64,000 bases of DNA, taken from an uncultured Campylobacter sp. Lineage in GTDB: Bacteria; Campylobacterota; Campylobacteria; Campylobacterales; Campylobacteraceae. The notes under the pieces are model-generated. The model was not told the origin of the DNA, did no database searches, and saw only the letters and a list, made by a program, of their open reading frames with translations. The stretch lies in the NCBI RefSeq assembly GCF_937973075.1, contig NZ_CALBWL010000065.1, forward strand, positions 62,001 to 126,000. The letters run 5' to 3'. A program made the translations under genes and the position numbers. Positions 1 to 8,797 of this stretch are shown in pieces (the first letter of the stretch is position 1; every line of letters begins with the position of its first letter).

Positions 1-235
1 AAGATTTAGCATCTTGCTGATAGAAATATGCGAGCACAAGTGTATTTATCACGAATAGAATTCCCATCGCGGCGGTAAATTTAGCTAAAAATCCAGCCGG
101 ACCCTTCGCTCCAAATAAGCTTTCGTTGCTTCCGCTGTATGCGCCAAGCCCGATAGAAGAGCTCTTTTGCAGTAGAACGGAGATCGTAATTATCACGGCG
201 AAGACGACTTGTAAAACCAAAAATAACGTAGTCAC
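1..235 (-). CDS. secG: SecG, preprotein translocase subunit (3' end outside window)
   Basis: SecG is the small inner-membrane subunit of the SecYEG protein-export channel. The visible N-terminal ~78 residues contain two hydrophobic spans (about residues 3-21 and 55-72) separated by a Gly/Ser-rich loop with QKSSSIGLGAYSG, the family's conserved segment. The only plausible start is GTG at 235, with AAGG about nine bases upstream; no ATG is available. The gene runs off the left edge. Its neighbour, a BI-1 protein on the same strand, matches the gene order I recall from Campylobacter genomes. The family call is firm. Confidence 0.9.
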   Translation of the reverse strand, partial: MTTLFLVLQVVFAVIITISVLLQKSSSIGLGAYSGSNESLFGAKGPAGFLAKFTAAMGILFVINTLVLAYFYQQDAKS

Positions 236-330
236 TATAAAAACCTTTTGAAAAAATTGAATTTGCGATTATAATAAAAGATTTATAAATTTTAAGTTAA
301 GAGTGCACCGCACGAAGCGGTGCGTAAAAT

Positions 331-1026
331 TTAGTCTCTGCTTGCGCCGAAAATTCTTAGCAGCGAAAGGAAGAGATTGTAGATGTTTAGATACATATCT
401 ACGGCAGCCATTATCGGTGAAGTGTAGGTGCCGTTGATGATGTTTTTAGTATCGTAGATGATATACATCGAAAAGATTAAAGCCGAAAAAGCTGAAATCG
501 CTATATCAAGCACGGTGCTTTTGAAAAAGAAGTAGTTCAAAAGGCTTAGCACGATGATAGCCACAAGCGATACCAATAGCGGCTTGCCCCAAGAATCGAA
601 ATTTGTCTTTGTATTCATCGCATAAACGGTAAGAGCACCGAAAGTAATTGCCGTAGCCACAAACGCATGCGTTACTACGTCTCCCGCGCCTGCTGCGATA
701 TACATACCGATCAATCTACCTAGAGTAAGACCGGTAATAAAGGTAAATGCAAAAAGCAAAACTAGCGCAATCGTATTAGCGCCGCGATTTACAGCTGCTT
801 GCATACCAAAGATCAGTCCCATTAAAACTACCAGATATAAAATCGGATGAAGAGCCAAGCTCACACCGAAACTCATCGCCACAAAAGCTCCTGCCGCCGC
901 AGCTATCATCGAAGCGGTTAGAAGCGCGTAGGTTTGTTTGATAGTCTGAGAGATTCGTCCTTGTTCCAGTGATGCGTCCGATAGTTCATAGCCGTCCGCA
1001 TAGTTTCGTCTGTCGTATAGACTCAT
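331..1026 (-). CDS. Bax inhibitor-1 / YccA family integral membrane protein
   Basis: This 231-residue protein has about seven closely spaced hydrophobic segments from residue ~33 to the C-terminus and a soluble N-terminus rich in Tyr, Asp and Arg. That layout, plus the MYIIYDTKNII motif near the last helices, is typical of the Bax inhibitor-1 (TMBIM/YccA) family. Characterised members act as membrane pH or calcium leak proteins or modulate FtsH. The role in this organism is not shown. A good ribosome site (AGGAGAAA) precedes the ATG. It lies between secG and the divergent carbonic anhydrase operon. Confidence 0.9.
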   Translation of the reverse strand: MSLYDRRNYADGYELSDASLEQGRISQTIKQTYALLTASMIAAAAGAFVAMSFGVSLALHPILYLVVLMGLIFGMQAAVNRGANTIALVLLFAFTFITGLTLGRLIGMYIAAGAGDVVTHAFVATAITFGALTVYAMNTKTNFDSWGKPLLVSLVAIIVLSLLNYFFFKSTVLDIAISAFSALIFSMYIIYDTKNIINGTYTSPIMAAVDMYLNIYNLFLSLLRIFGASRD

Positions 1027-1127
1027 ATTTTTCTCCTTCTTTTGATTTATGAGCGGGGAGTTTAGCGAAAATTTGGTAAATATATCATTAAAAATTCCCA
1101 GAATTCTATCTATTTATGAAAGTAATA

Positions 1128-1133
1128 TATAAT
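1128..1133 (+). promoter_or_regulatory. Probable -10 element of the can-mscS-sod operon
   Basis: A TATAAT hexamer lies 24 bases upstream of the carbonic anhydrase start codon and just ahead of the ribosome site AAGGAG at 1147-1152. No clear -35 box is seen, which is usual for Campylobacter sigma-70 promoters, where the -10 dominates. Confidence 0.6.
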
Positions 1134-1157
1134 TCCCGACTTTTTTAAGGAGAAAGT

Positions 1158-1826
1158 ATGCCCAGCCAGTTAATAAATGGAGCTATTAAATTTATGGAAG
1201 AAAATTTTGCCGAGCATGCCGAGCTTTTCGGAAGTCTGGCAAATCATCAAAAGCCCCACACGCTTTTTATCGGCTGCTCCGACTCGCGCGTGGTGCCAAG
1301 CCTAATTACTTCGACGCTTCCAGGAGAGCTTTTCGTCGTGCGAAATATCGCAAACGTCGTTCCTCCATACCGCATTAGCGAGGAATTTTTAGCGACTACC
1401 TCGGCGATTGAATACGCGCTATATTCGCTAAATATCAAAAATATCATCGTTTGCGGACACAGCAACTGCGGTGGCTGCGCGGCGCTGTTTTATGACGTAA
1501 AAAAGCTCGAAAAAATTCCAAACGTAAGGCGCTGGCTAAATTTAATGCAGCCCGTAAAAGACGAGGTCGAAAAGCTCAAAGATCTCGGCACCGACAAGCG
1601 TGAGTGGATCACCGAGAGATTAAATATTATAAATTCTATGCAAAATTTACTTAGCTTTCCTGGCATCAAAGACGCCTACAAAAACGGCGAGATTAAAATT
1701 TACGGCTGGCACTACGTCATCGAAACGGGCGAGCTATTCAACTACGACGACGAAGGCGCACATTTTACGCTATTAAATAAGGGAATGGATTATGAAAAAA
1801 TCTATAATCAGCTTTTTAACGATTAG
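1158..1826 (+). CDS. canB: Beta-class carbonic anhydrase
   Basis: This enzyme interconverts CO2 and bicarbonate, which matters in capnophilic campylobacters. The zinc ligands of the beta class are present: CSDSR near residues 40-44 (Cys plus the Asp/Arg dyad) and GHSNCGGC near residues 100-107 (His and Cys). Length (222 aa) is normal for the bacterial form. The start has a strong AAGGAG site. Its 3' end overlaps the following mscS gene by 35 bp, which indicates co-transcription and probable translational coupling. The sequence closely resembles the CanB protein of C. jejuni as I remember it. Confidence 0.95.
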   Translation: MPSQLINGAIKFMEENFAEHAELFGSLANHQKPHTLFIGCSDSRVVPSLITSTLPGELFVVRNIANVVPPYRISEEFLATTSAIEYALYSLNIKNIIVCGHSNCGGCAALFYDVKKLEKIPNVRRWLNLMQPVKDEVEKLKDLGTDKREWITERLNIINSMQNLLSFPGIKDAYKNGEIKIYGWHYVIETGELFNYDDEGAHFTLLNKGMDYEKIYNQLFND

Positions 1827-3906
1827 TCTTTTTAGCGCCGCCTTAGCGTTTGCAGACCTCAACACGACCGGCGAGGGAAGCTTTGTAGAGACGAATTCTT
1901 CTACTCCAGAGACAAATCTTACTTTAGAAAACAATAAAACCGAGATCAAAAAGGAAGTCGCTAAAATTTTATCCAAATCGCTCGGCGCGGAAGATGGCAA
2001 TAAAACCGAAGTAATAAATATGATCGCAGAAAAGGTCGCCAAAACGGAGACTTCGCAGAAAAAAACTCCTAACGGCGAGACGCTTATCTCTGTAATCAAA
2101 GAGATTAAAAAGCTAAATTTGCAGCGCAGCTCCCTGCTTAACGGCGGCGATGCCAACGCGAGCAAAAACGAGCTGGACGCCATCGATCGCAATAAAGCTA
2201 AGCTCTTTGATCGCCTACCTTTTGCGATTACGCAGCAGGATATGGATATCGAAAGCATAATGTCATATGCGCAAAATAAAAAGAACATCCAAACTACGCT
2301 CAAAAAATACGCCAAAAAGCAGAGCTCTCCCGAATACGTAAATGCAAGCGCGGATTTGGAAAAAATGGAGATGGCAGAGATCTTTTATACTTCACTTATG
2401 AAAATTGAGGATATGTTTGTAAACGGCGCAAGCAGAAGCGCGCTTGAAAGCGAGCTGAGTAGCACGCTACTAAATATCCAAACTAGGGATTTTAGCAAAC
2501 TTAATGATTTGAAAAATAATCTAAGCAGTCAAGAGCAGATAGACGCCTTAGAGTCTAAAATCAACGATTTGAAAAACGACAAACAGACCTACGACGAGGT
2601 GCTTACGTATCTGTCGCGAAATAGCGATCTGCTCGCAAGCAGCGTGGTTTTTACGAGCTTAAATTTTAAATCGGTGATCGATTATATCAACGATAAAATT
2701 CCGTTTAAGCTCAGCCACGTAAATTTCGGCAAGCTCATTTTAATCACGCTGATTACGCTATTTTTCTACTCGCTTCGCAGACTACTTGCCAACATCATCT
2801 ATTTCGTATTTAAATTCTTTAATAAAAGCTTTTCGCTAGATAGCGAAACTCTAAAAACGCAAGTAGTAGGCATCATAAAGCGTCCGATGGGTATTTTGCT
2901 GATCGCTTATTCGGTCGATATCTGTCTTAGTATATTTTATTATCCGGCGCCTGTGCCGATAAAATTTGCAAATTTATTCTCGATCGTTTACGTGGTGCTT
3001 TGGGCATGGCTCATCATCGAGATCATCGATGGTTACGGTATTATCGTGCTTGGAAACATTACGAAAAAAGGCGTCAGAAAAGACATCATAAATCTAGTCG
3101 TTAAAATTCTATATGTCATCGTAATCATCATCGCCGCGCTTTTGGTGCTAAAGCGCCTAGGCTTTGACATCTCAGCACTTATGGCATCTCTTGGAATCGG
3201 CGGACTTGCGATCGCGTTTGCGACCAAGGACATCATCGCGAATTTCTTCTCATCCGTGATGCTATTGTTTGATAACTCGTTCTCGCAAGGTGATTGGGTC
3301 GTATTAGGCGACATAGAAGGAAACGTCGTAGAAACAGGCTTTAGAAAGACAACAATCAGAACCTTTGACAACGCTCTTGTTTTTGTGCCGAATTCCAACA
3401 TAATGGCGCAAAATATCAAAAACTGGAGCCGCAGGAAGGTAGGACGGAATTTAAAGCTTACCGTAGGCGTCGAATACGGCGCGAGCACGGCTCAACTTCG
3501 AAAGTGCGTAAACGACATCAAAGAGATGCTAAAATCTCACCCGGGCATCGCTCAATCTGCCGATACAGCGCTAAATTCTAAAGATTTTCGTATGCGCTAT
3601 AGGCAAAACATGGTCTCTATTGACGATTTAGCGGGCTATAAAAGCACCATGTTCGTGGCGCTAGATAGCTTTGGCGATTCGTCCATTAATATTTTAGTTT
3701 ACTGCTTCACAAAAACCGTAATATGGGCAAATTTTATCCAAACCAAAGAGGATGTTTTATTTAAAATAATGGAGATCGTGGAGCAAAACGGACTATCGTT
3801 TGCCTTCCCATCGCAGAGCATTTATATCGAAAATATCCCGGAAATAGCAAGCGAATGCGTAAAATCAAAAGTAAATTCCAACGACAAAGGAGAGCAAAAT
3901 GGCTGA
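1792..3906 (+). CDS. MscS-family mechanosensitive channel with large periplasmic N-terminal domain
   Basis: The 704-residue protein begins with a signal peptide (to about residue 21). A ~280-residue hydrophilic, helix-rich periplasmic region with coiled-coil character follows, then several membrane spans from ~residue 310. The pore helix region around residues 455-490 carries the Gly/Ala-rich MASLGIGGLAIAFA motif and the downstream MLLFDNSFSQGDWV that define MscS. The C-terminal beta domain follows. MscS channels open under hypo-osmotic membrane tension. It is much longer than E. coli MscS (286 aa) and resembles the MscK/YnaI-like extended class. It overlaps canB upstream and an acidic peptide gene downstream. 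Confidence 0.9.
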   Translation: MKKSIISFLTISLFSAALAFADLNTTGEGSFVETNSSTPETNLTLENNKTEIKKEVAKILSKSLGAEDGNKTEVINMIAEKVAKTETSQKKTPNGETLISVIKEIKKLNLQRSSLLNGGDANASKNELDAIDRNKAKLFDRLPFAITQQDMDIESIMSYAQNKKNIQTTLKKYAKKQSSPEYVNASADLEKMEMAEIFYTSLMKIEDMFVNGASRSALESELSSTLLNIQTRDFSKLNDLKNNLSSQEQIDALESKINDLKNDKQTYDEVLTYLSRNSDLLASSVVFTSLNFKSVIDYINDKIPFKLSHVNFGKLILITLITLFFYSLRRLLANIIYFVFKFFNKSFSLDSETLKTQVVGIIKRPMGILLIAYSVDICLSIFYYPAPVPIKFANLFSIVYVVLWAWLIIEIIDGYGIIVLGNITKKGVRKDIINLVVKILYVIVIIIAALLVLKRLGFDISALMASLGIGGLAIAFATKDIIANFFSSVMLLFDNSFSQGDWVVLGDIEGNVVETGFRKTTIRTFDNALVFVPNSNIMAQNIKNWSRRKVGRNLKLTVGVEYGASTAQLRKCVNDIKEMLKSHPGIAQSADTALNSKDFRMRYRQNMVSIDDLAGYKSTMFVALDSFGDSSINILVYCFTKTVIWANFIQTKEDVLFKIMEIVEQNGLSFAFPSQSIYIENIPEIASECVKSKVNSNDKGEQNG

Positions 3907-4072
3907 TTTCGATGATTTCGAAGACGAAGAGTTCGATGAGGACGAATACGAGGACGATGATCTAATCGGAGGCGACGAGAGTTACAACTACAACTACGAC
4001 GAGGATGATTACAGCTACGAAGACGACGACGGTTTCAACGATTATAGCGATTTGGACAGCGAGGATTATTAG
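3899..4072 (+). CDS. Highly acidic 57-residue protein, function unknown
   Basis: A 57-codon frame starts with ATG at 3899, overlaps the last 8 bp of mscS and ends in a TAG whose last base begins the next gene's GTG. About half its residues are Asp or Glu, interspersed with Tyr, Phe and Asn and with no hydrophobic core. The ribosome site AAAGGAGAG lies just upstream inside mscS. Position and overlaps on both sides argue for a real, translated gene coupling mscS to the downstream sod. I do not recognise a family. An acidic metal-binding or nucleic-acid-mimic role would be guesswork. Confidence 0.7.
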   Translation: MADFDDFEDEEFDEDEYEDDDLIGGDESYNYNYDEDDYSYEDDDGFNDYSDLDSEDY

Positions 4073-4803
4073 TGTTTAGATCCAGGGCGCTGCCTTTTGA
4101 TCCGCGCGCGAATAAAATCGCGAGCTTGCAAAGCTTAAAATTTCATCACGGCGGACTTTACGAGGACTATGTCTCCGCCTTAAATCGAGACATTGCGAAT
4201 ACGCCGATACAAAACGCGGATCTTTTTACGATCATCACGCAGTCGTTTAAGCAGGCTCGCGGAGAGGAGTGCGAGTTTTCGCAAATTTCAAAGCTTTATC
4301 AAATTTGCCTAGGTTTTAGCCGTATTTTTAACAATGCCTCTGAAATTTACAACCACGATTTTTACTTCGACTGTATCGCGCAGCCAAGCGAGCCTAGCGG
4401 CGAGCTCGCGGACGCTTTAACGCAGGCTTTCGGCGGGATAGAAAATTTTAAAAACGAGTTTTTAAAGCGCGCGATGGGGCTTTTTGGCAGCGGCTGGTGC
4501 TGGCTCGTGTGCGATGAGCGCGGCGTAAATTTAGAAATCATCACGACGCAAAACGCGGATACGCCGATCGCACGCGGCAAAATTCCGCTTTTAGCCTGCG
4601 ATCTTTGGGAGCACGCTTACTACATAGACTATCAAAATGCGCGCAAATCCTACGTGGAGAGCTTCTTGCGCTTTGCGGACTTTGGCTTTGCAAGCGACGC
4701 CTACTTTCAGGCGAAAAAGCAAGGGCTTGACTCCGTGAAGCTCTACATCAGCGAGCTTCACCCCGCCGCATCTTCGCGCTGCGATTGCGGCTGCTGCGGC
4801 TAG
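4072..4803 (+). CDS. Divergent Fe/Mn-type superoxide dismutase with Cys-rich tail
   Basis: The protein aligns along its length with iron/manganese superoxide dismutases. The four metal ligands appear as His25 (FHHGG), His in YNHDFY, and Asp and His in CDLWEHAYY. Departures from the norm are clear. The KHH segment of FeSOD is replaced by GLY, the outer-sphere Gln four residues before the second ligand appears as Glu (ASEIYNH), and the C-terminus ends in CDCGCCG. It is 243 residues against a usual ~195-210. The start is a GTG overlapping the previous stop. It may be a working SOD or a repurposed metal protein; activity is uncertain. Confidence 0.75.
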   Translation: MFRSRALPFDPRANKIASLQSLKFHHGGLYEDYVSALNRDIANTPIQNADLFTIITQSFKQARGEECEFSQISKLYQICLGFSRIFNNASEIYNHDFYFDCIAQPSEPSGELADALTQAFGGIENFKNEFLKRAMGLFGSGWCWLVCDERGVNLEIITTQNADTPIARGKIPLLACDLWEHAYYIDYQNARKSYVESFLRFADFGFASDAYFQAKKQGLDSVKLYISELHPAASSRCDCGCCG

Positions 4804-4832
4804 ATTTGGACTTTCGCCATGCAGCCTTTAAA

Positions 4833-4987
4833 GCCGTGAAATTTCTAGGCTTGCTATCTCGTCGTGTGCTAAATTTATAAGCATTTTCACCTTTCGGCGC
4901 CGTATTTTATCCTACAAATACTGCGTCGCGTAGCCCCAGGGTTGCTGTGAATATTTCTAGCTCGCTATCTCGCCGTATGCTAAATTT
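4833..4987 (+). repeat. 44-bp imperfect direct repeat pair
   Basis: Bases 4833-4876 and 4944-4987 match at roughly 80-85% by eye without needing net gaps; both contain the core GCTATCTCG followed by TATGCTAAATTT or TGTGCTAAATTT. They lie 111 bp apart in otherwise featureless DNA. Likely a decayed tandem duplication; function unknown. Confidence 0.6.
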
Positions 4988-5783
4988 GCGCAAATTTTGA
5001 TTTTTAGCCCATTTGGTACCTGCGTATTGAAATTTAACGCTACGAGTGAGTATCTTGCAAAATTTTAAAGTTACAAATAAGCCCATGAAATTTTCATACC
5101 GAAATAAGCAGCGCATTCTTTGCTTCCGTAATTATATAGGGAGACGCTCTCTGCCTCCCTGCCTTGTTCACCCATGCCCTATTCGTAAAATTTTGTTTAG
5201 TAAGGCGGTCAGCAAATTTTAAAATATCAGCTAGATTAAATTTGCTGCATTAAAGGCAGGGCGTGGCGGGTTTAAAATTTACGCCTAAATAGCACGGCTT
5301 GCGGATCGCGGGTTAAATTTAGCGAAAATCGATCGTCGAATTTACCCTTTCGGCGGTTGAAATTTCAGTGCCGTTTCGGCTTGAAATTCAGCTTTAAATT
5401 TTAAAAATTTGCGCCTCGCCAAAGCTACTCGTTACGCGGAAAAGACAAGCCGCATCGAAACCAAGCTATGCCGCGTCAGGCGATACATGCGCGCTATGTG
5501 TGCCAAAATACAGCGTGGGATTTTAACCGCATCAGCTCAAATTACGCGGCGAGCTGCGCTGTGCGGGACTTCGTTAATTAAAGCGCCGAGCCGTATTCGC
5601 GCGCCGCATAAAGCTGCTCGGTGTAGAATTTTACTCGTTTAAACGCAGCACATCGCTTCACAAACATAAAATTAGTCCGTTAAGGCGGCACTAGTCGCGC
5701 GGCATGCACGCCAAACCAAAAGTGCAAACCACGTTCGCTTAAATCCAAAGTCATACTCAATAAAATCCAAAGCCGCACTCACT

Positions 5784-5915
5784 CGAAACGTAAAGTTGCG
5801 CCTATTTAAAGCGTATAGCCACGCTCAATCAAAATTTGTCCGAAACGCGAAGTCGAGATTAATCGAAACACGAAATCGTGTCTATTTAAAGTATAGAGCT
5901 ACGCCTAATAAAATT
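5784..5915 (+). repeat. ~53-bp imperfect direct repeat pair
   Basis: Bases 5784-5837 and 5864-5915 share an ordered set of blocks: CGAAAC, then CTATTTAAAG, then TATAG, then a C-rich step and AATAAAATT or AATCAAAATT. Identity is roughly 75% by eye. An intermediate CGAAACGCGAAGT block at 5841 may be the start of a third, shortened copy. No coding explanation is seen. Confidence 0.5.
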
Positions 5916-6071
5916 AAAAACCGCCCTCCCTCAAGACACGAAACCGTTCCGCTCAAAAATATTGCGCCTGCAAAACGTAAAGCCGCGTCTGCTTAAAATT
6001 CAAACCTTATTTCAAATTTTAAGCCCACTCAAAGCCTCAAACCCGCTTAAAATTTTAAAATTTAGCCCGCT

Positions 6072-7229
6072 TTACTCCCTCGCTAGTCCGTTTTTATCGG
6101 ATTTATCGCTGATTAGATTGCCCGCTTCGTCGTATTTTTTAGCGCGCACGAGCCTGCCGCGCTCAAACTCGCCCTCGGCTTCGAGCTTGCCGTCTGCGTA
6201 GTAGTGCTTCGCCGCCCCCGTCTCCAGGCCATCCTTGAATGTAACCCTAGCCTTGAGCGCGCCGTTTTCGTGATATGTTTCATAAAGCCCGTGTTTGCGC
6301 CCGTCTCTGAACATCACCTTCGCCGCAAGCGCACCGTTTGCGTAGTACTGCCGCGCTTCGCCCGTTTGCCTACCGCGCTCAAACTCGTATTCGCCCTGCA
6401 GCGCGCCGCCCCCGTAGTATTCGCGCACGGCGCCGTCGCGCTCGCCGTCTTTGAAATTTTCGACTACGCGCGTCTTGCCGTTCTCGTAAAACAACTTCCA
6501 AACGCCCTGTTTGCGGTCATCCTTGTATGTACCCGTCTGCCTTAGTGCGCCGTTAGCGTGATACCATCTCTCTATGCCTTGCCTCTTGCCCCCTTTATAG
6601 CTTCGCTCCCCGCGCACTTTGCCGCTTTTGTAATAATCCACGTCCTTGCCGTTTCGCAGCCCGCCCTTATACGGATGGCGCGCGCTTACTTCGCCGCTTT
6701 CGTAGTAGTCGGTGAAAACGCCCTCGCGCCTATCCGCTTTATACGCGCCCTGCTGCTTTAGTTTGCCGCTTCCTTGATAATACAGCTTGTAAAAACCTTC
6801 GCGCTTGCCGGCCTTGTATTCGCTCTGCGATCTCAGCTCGCCGCCGTCCGCGTAGTAGCTCTTCGCGACGCCGTCGTACAGGCCGCCCTTTAGCGGATAT
6901 TCGTTTGAGGGTTTATCTCTGCCGTCAAAGTAATCGCGCTGAAGCACCGCGGTGCCGTCCTTTACGTCGATCTCGCGAATTAGCGTGGGCGGCAGCGGCT
7001 TTGCTCTGGGATAGACGACGCCCATAAAATTTACGTCGTAGAGATCCTCGGCGCTGTAATGCAGCACCTTGAGCGTTCCGCTGTAGGGCTTGTCCGCTAC
7101 GAAATACAGACCGTTTTTTAGGACCGGCTCGGGTTGCATTACGATTTTTGGCTCCAGGGCTTGCGCGCCCAGCGCCAAAAGCGGAAGCAGAAGCAGGAGC
7201 TTTAATGCGCTTATATTTAAAAATTTCAC
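6072..7229 (-). CDS. Secreted MORN/YwqK-repeat protein
   Basis: The 385-residue protein starts with a signal peptide ending near residue 24. From about residue 120 it consists of ten or so tandem ~23-residue repeats of the form YY-x-NG-x-L-x6-F/YK-x-G-x3-G. This is the MORN-2 type found in YwqK-family proteins, which databases often label toxin-antitoxin YwqK family antitoxin. The repeats form an extended beta surface for binding; no enzymatic residues are apparent. The export signal places it in the periplasm or at the surface. The specific role is unknown. GC content resembles the core genome. Confidence 0.75.
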   Translation of the reverse strand: MKFLNISALKLLLLLPLLALGAQALEPKIVMQPEPVLKNGLYFVADKPYSGTLKVLHYSAEDLYDVNFMGVVYPRAKPLPPTLIREIDVKDGTAVLQRDYFDGRDKPSNEYPLKGGLYDGVAKSYYADGGELRSQSEYKAGKREGFYKLYYQGSGKLKQQGAYKADRREGVFTDYYESGEVSARHPYKGGLRNGKDVDYYKSGKVRGERSYKGGKRQGIERWYHANGALRQTGTYKDDRKQGVWKLFYENGKTRVVENFKDGERDGAVREYYGGGALQGEYEFERGRQTGEARQYYANGALAAKVMFRDGRKHGLYETYHENGALKARVTFKDGLETGAAKHYYADGKLEAEGEFERGRLVRAKKYDEAGNLISDKSDKNGLARE

Positions 7230-7279
7230 AACTTTAGCCTTATATTTTATAAATTACTGCCAATTAAAGCTATTTTGAA

Positions 7280-8698
7280 TTAATTTTTATTCTTTTGCTT
7301 TATCAAATCAATCAACCATTCTGGTAGTTGCTTCATTTTGGTTATAATTCCATCACAGTCTATAAATTTATCAGAGCTTTTTGATTTATCTAAAAAATCA
7401 CTTGGATTTTTAGAAATAATATTAATTGTGGAAGCCATTAATTCTTTTAGTAATTCCGGATTAGTTTCATTTAGATTAGATATTTGCTCTTTATAGCTAG
7501 CATAGGAACTCGCAACCGCAACCTTATGAGCATATTCTTGTTCTAACCTCATGGCTTCTTTACGTCTATTTGAGCAAAAGATGGCAAGCCAGACAAAAGG
7601 TAAAGCCATGGTTATTTTTGAAAAAAATCCAAAAATCATAATGTAAATTTTATCACCAGGTATTATGGATACATTATAAGTTTTATTTACTCCGTCTTGT
7701 ATTTGGGATAGTTCTGTAATTACTGCGCTAATATCCTTATTTAAAATTTCATTTACACCAATAAAAGTCCATATGGCAACAGCAGCTATCGCAATTATGC
7801 TTAAAATAAACCCAATATCCCACCTTCTAATAGTTTTGCTAATTGCATCTCCTTGTTGCTTATATGAAGATGATAAGCTTGCATTTGTAGCCTTTTCATT
7901 TAAATCTTTAATGATTTTATCGTATTCATCGAAGCGTTGTTTCATGGTATTTTCATATTCATCTAAATCTTCAAACATACTATCAAGTTTTTGCTCCAGG
8001 CCTCCACTGCGAACATTATCATTTAGTTCACCGAAAATCTTTATATGAAATTTTCCTATTTCTTCTAATTTTTGCGAATTTTCGATAATTTTTTCTTTAG
8101 TTACTTCCAGATCCTGGGTTATCTTATTTCTTGCATTTTCTATTTCTTGCTGTATTGATATATCTTTATTTTCTTGTTTAACTACCAAATTGGTTCTAAA
8201 ATTTTCTATCTCATTAAAGTATCCATAAATTTTATCTTTTTGTTGTAGAAATTCGTCATTAGCAATGCTAAATTTTTGTATAGTACTTTCGGTATTCGCT
8301 ATTTTATTTTTTATTTCATCCAATTTTAAATCGTCTAGCGATGTCTTTATGGCCTCATTGTATCCCGCAATCATTTCCATAATGGTTGATTCTGCTTGAT
8401 TTTTTGGAATATATATGGTTGAATATTTAGCTAATATTATTAAGGCATTGTCTACAATGGTAGTCAAATGCCCCATGCTTCTATTCCAATTGACAAAGCA
8501 GTTTTGAAATTCTCCGAAAAAAGCATTAGGCAGTAGATTTTCATCCAATAAATTTACATAGCTTTCTATATAAATTAACGCTTCTTTATTTCTGGCGAAT
8601 TCCTGTGTTTCGTTTTCTGATATAGATTTAATATCTAATGTATTAACCGCTTCTTTTAACTGCTCGAAACTATTTAAAGAATTACTGATTTTTGACAT
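7280..8698 (-). CDS. Orphan coiled-coil membrane protein, function unknown
   Basis: This 472-residue protein has a helical N-terminal region and a long Lys/Glu/Asn/Ile-rich stretch (about residues 90-285) with coiled-coil character. Two membrane spans follow at ~290-316 and ~350-376. A short cytoplasmic-looking tail contains a further short helix-rich segment. No family is recognised. The gene is much AT-richer than the MORN gene on one side and the glycosylase on the other, which suggests recent acquisition. A membrane-anchored sensor or effector in a defence or toxin context is possible, but nothing in the sequence proves it. Confidence 0.7.
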   Translation of the reverse strand: MSKISNSLNSFEQLKEAVNTLDIKSISENETQEFARNKEALIYIESYVNLLDENLLPNAFFGEFQNCFVNWNRSMGHLTTIVDNALIILAKYSTIYIPKNQAESTIMEMIAGYNEAIKTSLDDLKLDEIKNKIANTESTIQKFSIANDEFLQQKDKIYGYFNEIENFRTNLVVKQENKDISIQQEIENARNKITQDLEVTKEKIIENSQKLEEIGKFHIKIFGELNDNVRSGGLEQKLDSMFEDLDEYENTMKQRFDEYDKIIKDLNEKATNASLSSSYKQQGDAISKTIRRWDIGFILSIIAIAAVAIWTFIGVNEILNKDISAVITELSQIQDGVNKTYNVSIIPGDKIYIMIFGFFSKITMALPFVWLAIFCSNRRKEAMRLEQEYAHKVAVASSYASYKEQISNLNETNPELLKELMASTINIISKNPSDFLDKSKSSDKFIDCDGIITKMKQLPEWLIDLIKQKNKN

Positions 8699-8797
8699 TT
8701 ATTTTCCTTGTGATAATTAGTTATACCTAAGATTTTAGCACCATTTTAATTATACATTTCTTTTAGGCCCTATACAAACTTAATAAATTTGCCAAAT

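Larger units (their letters stand above)
4804..6071 (+). other. Long non-coding, probably decayed stretch
   Basis: Nearly 1.3 kb lies between sod and the convergent MORN-repeat gene. The open frames in it (for example 4907-5116 and 5409-5642) have no recognisable domains, odd Arg/Ala-rich composition and no ribosome sites, so I do not call them genes. Short AAATTT-rich blocks alternate with GC-rich blocks. Two pairs of degenerate direct repeats occur (4833-4876/4944-4987 and 5784-5837/5864-5915), suggesting remnants of duplicated sequence. Confidence 0.6.

Noticed and set aside
5409..6201. Arg/Lys-rich open frames in the long gap
   Set aside because: No start signals, no domains, and repeats that explain the composition.
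6204..7278. Several plus-strand frames opposite the MORN-repeat gene
   Set aside because: They are antisense shadows created by the GC-rich repeats; no ribosome sites or protein-like composition.
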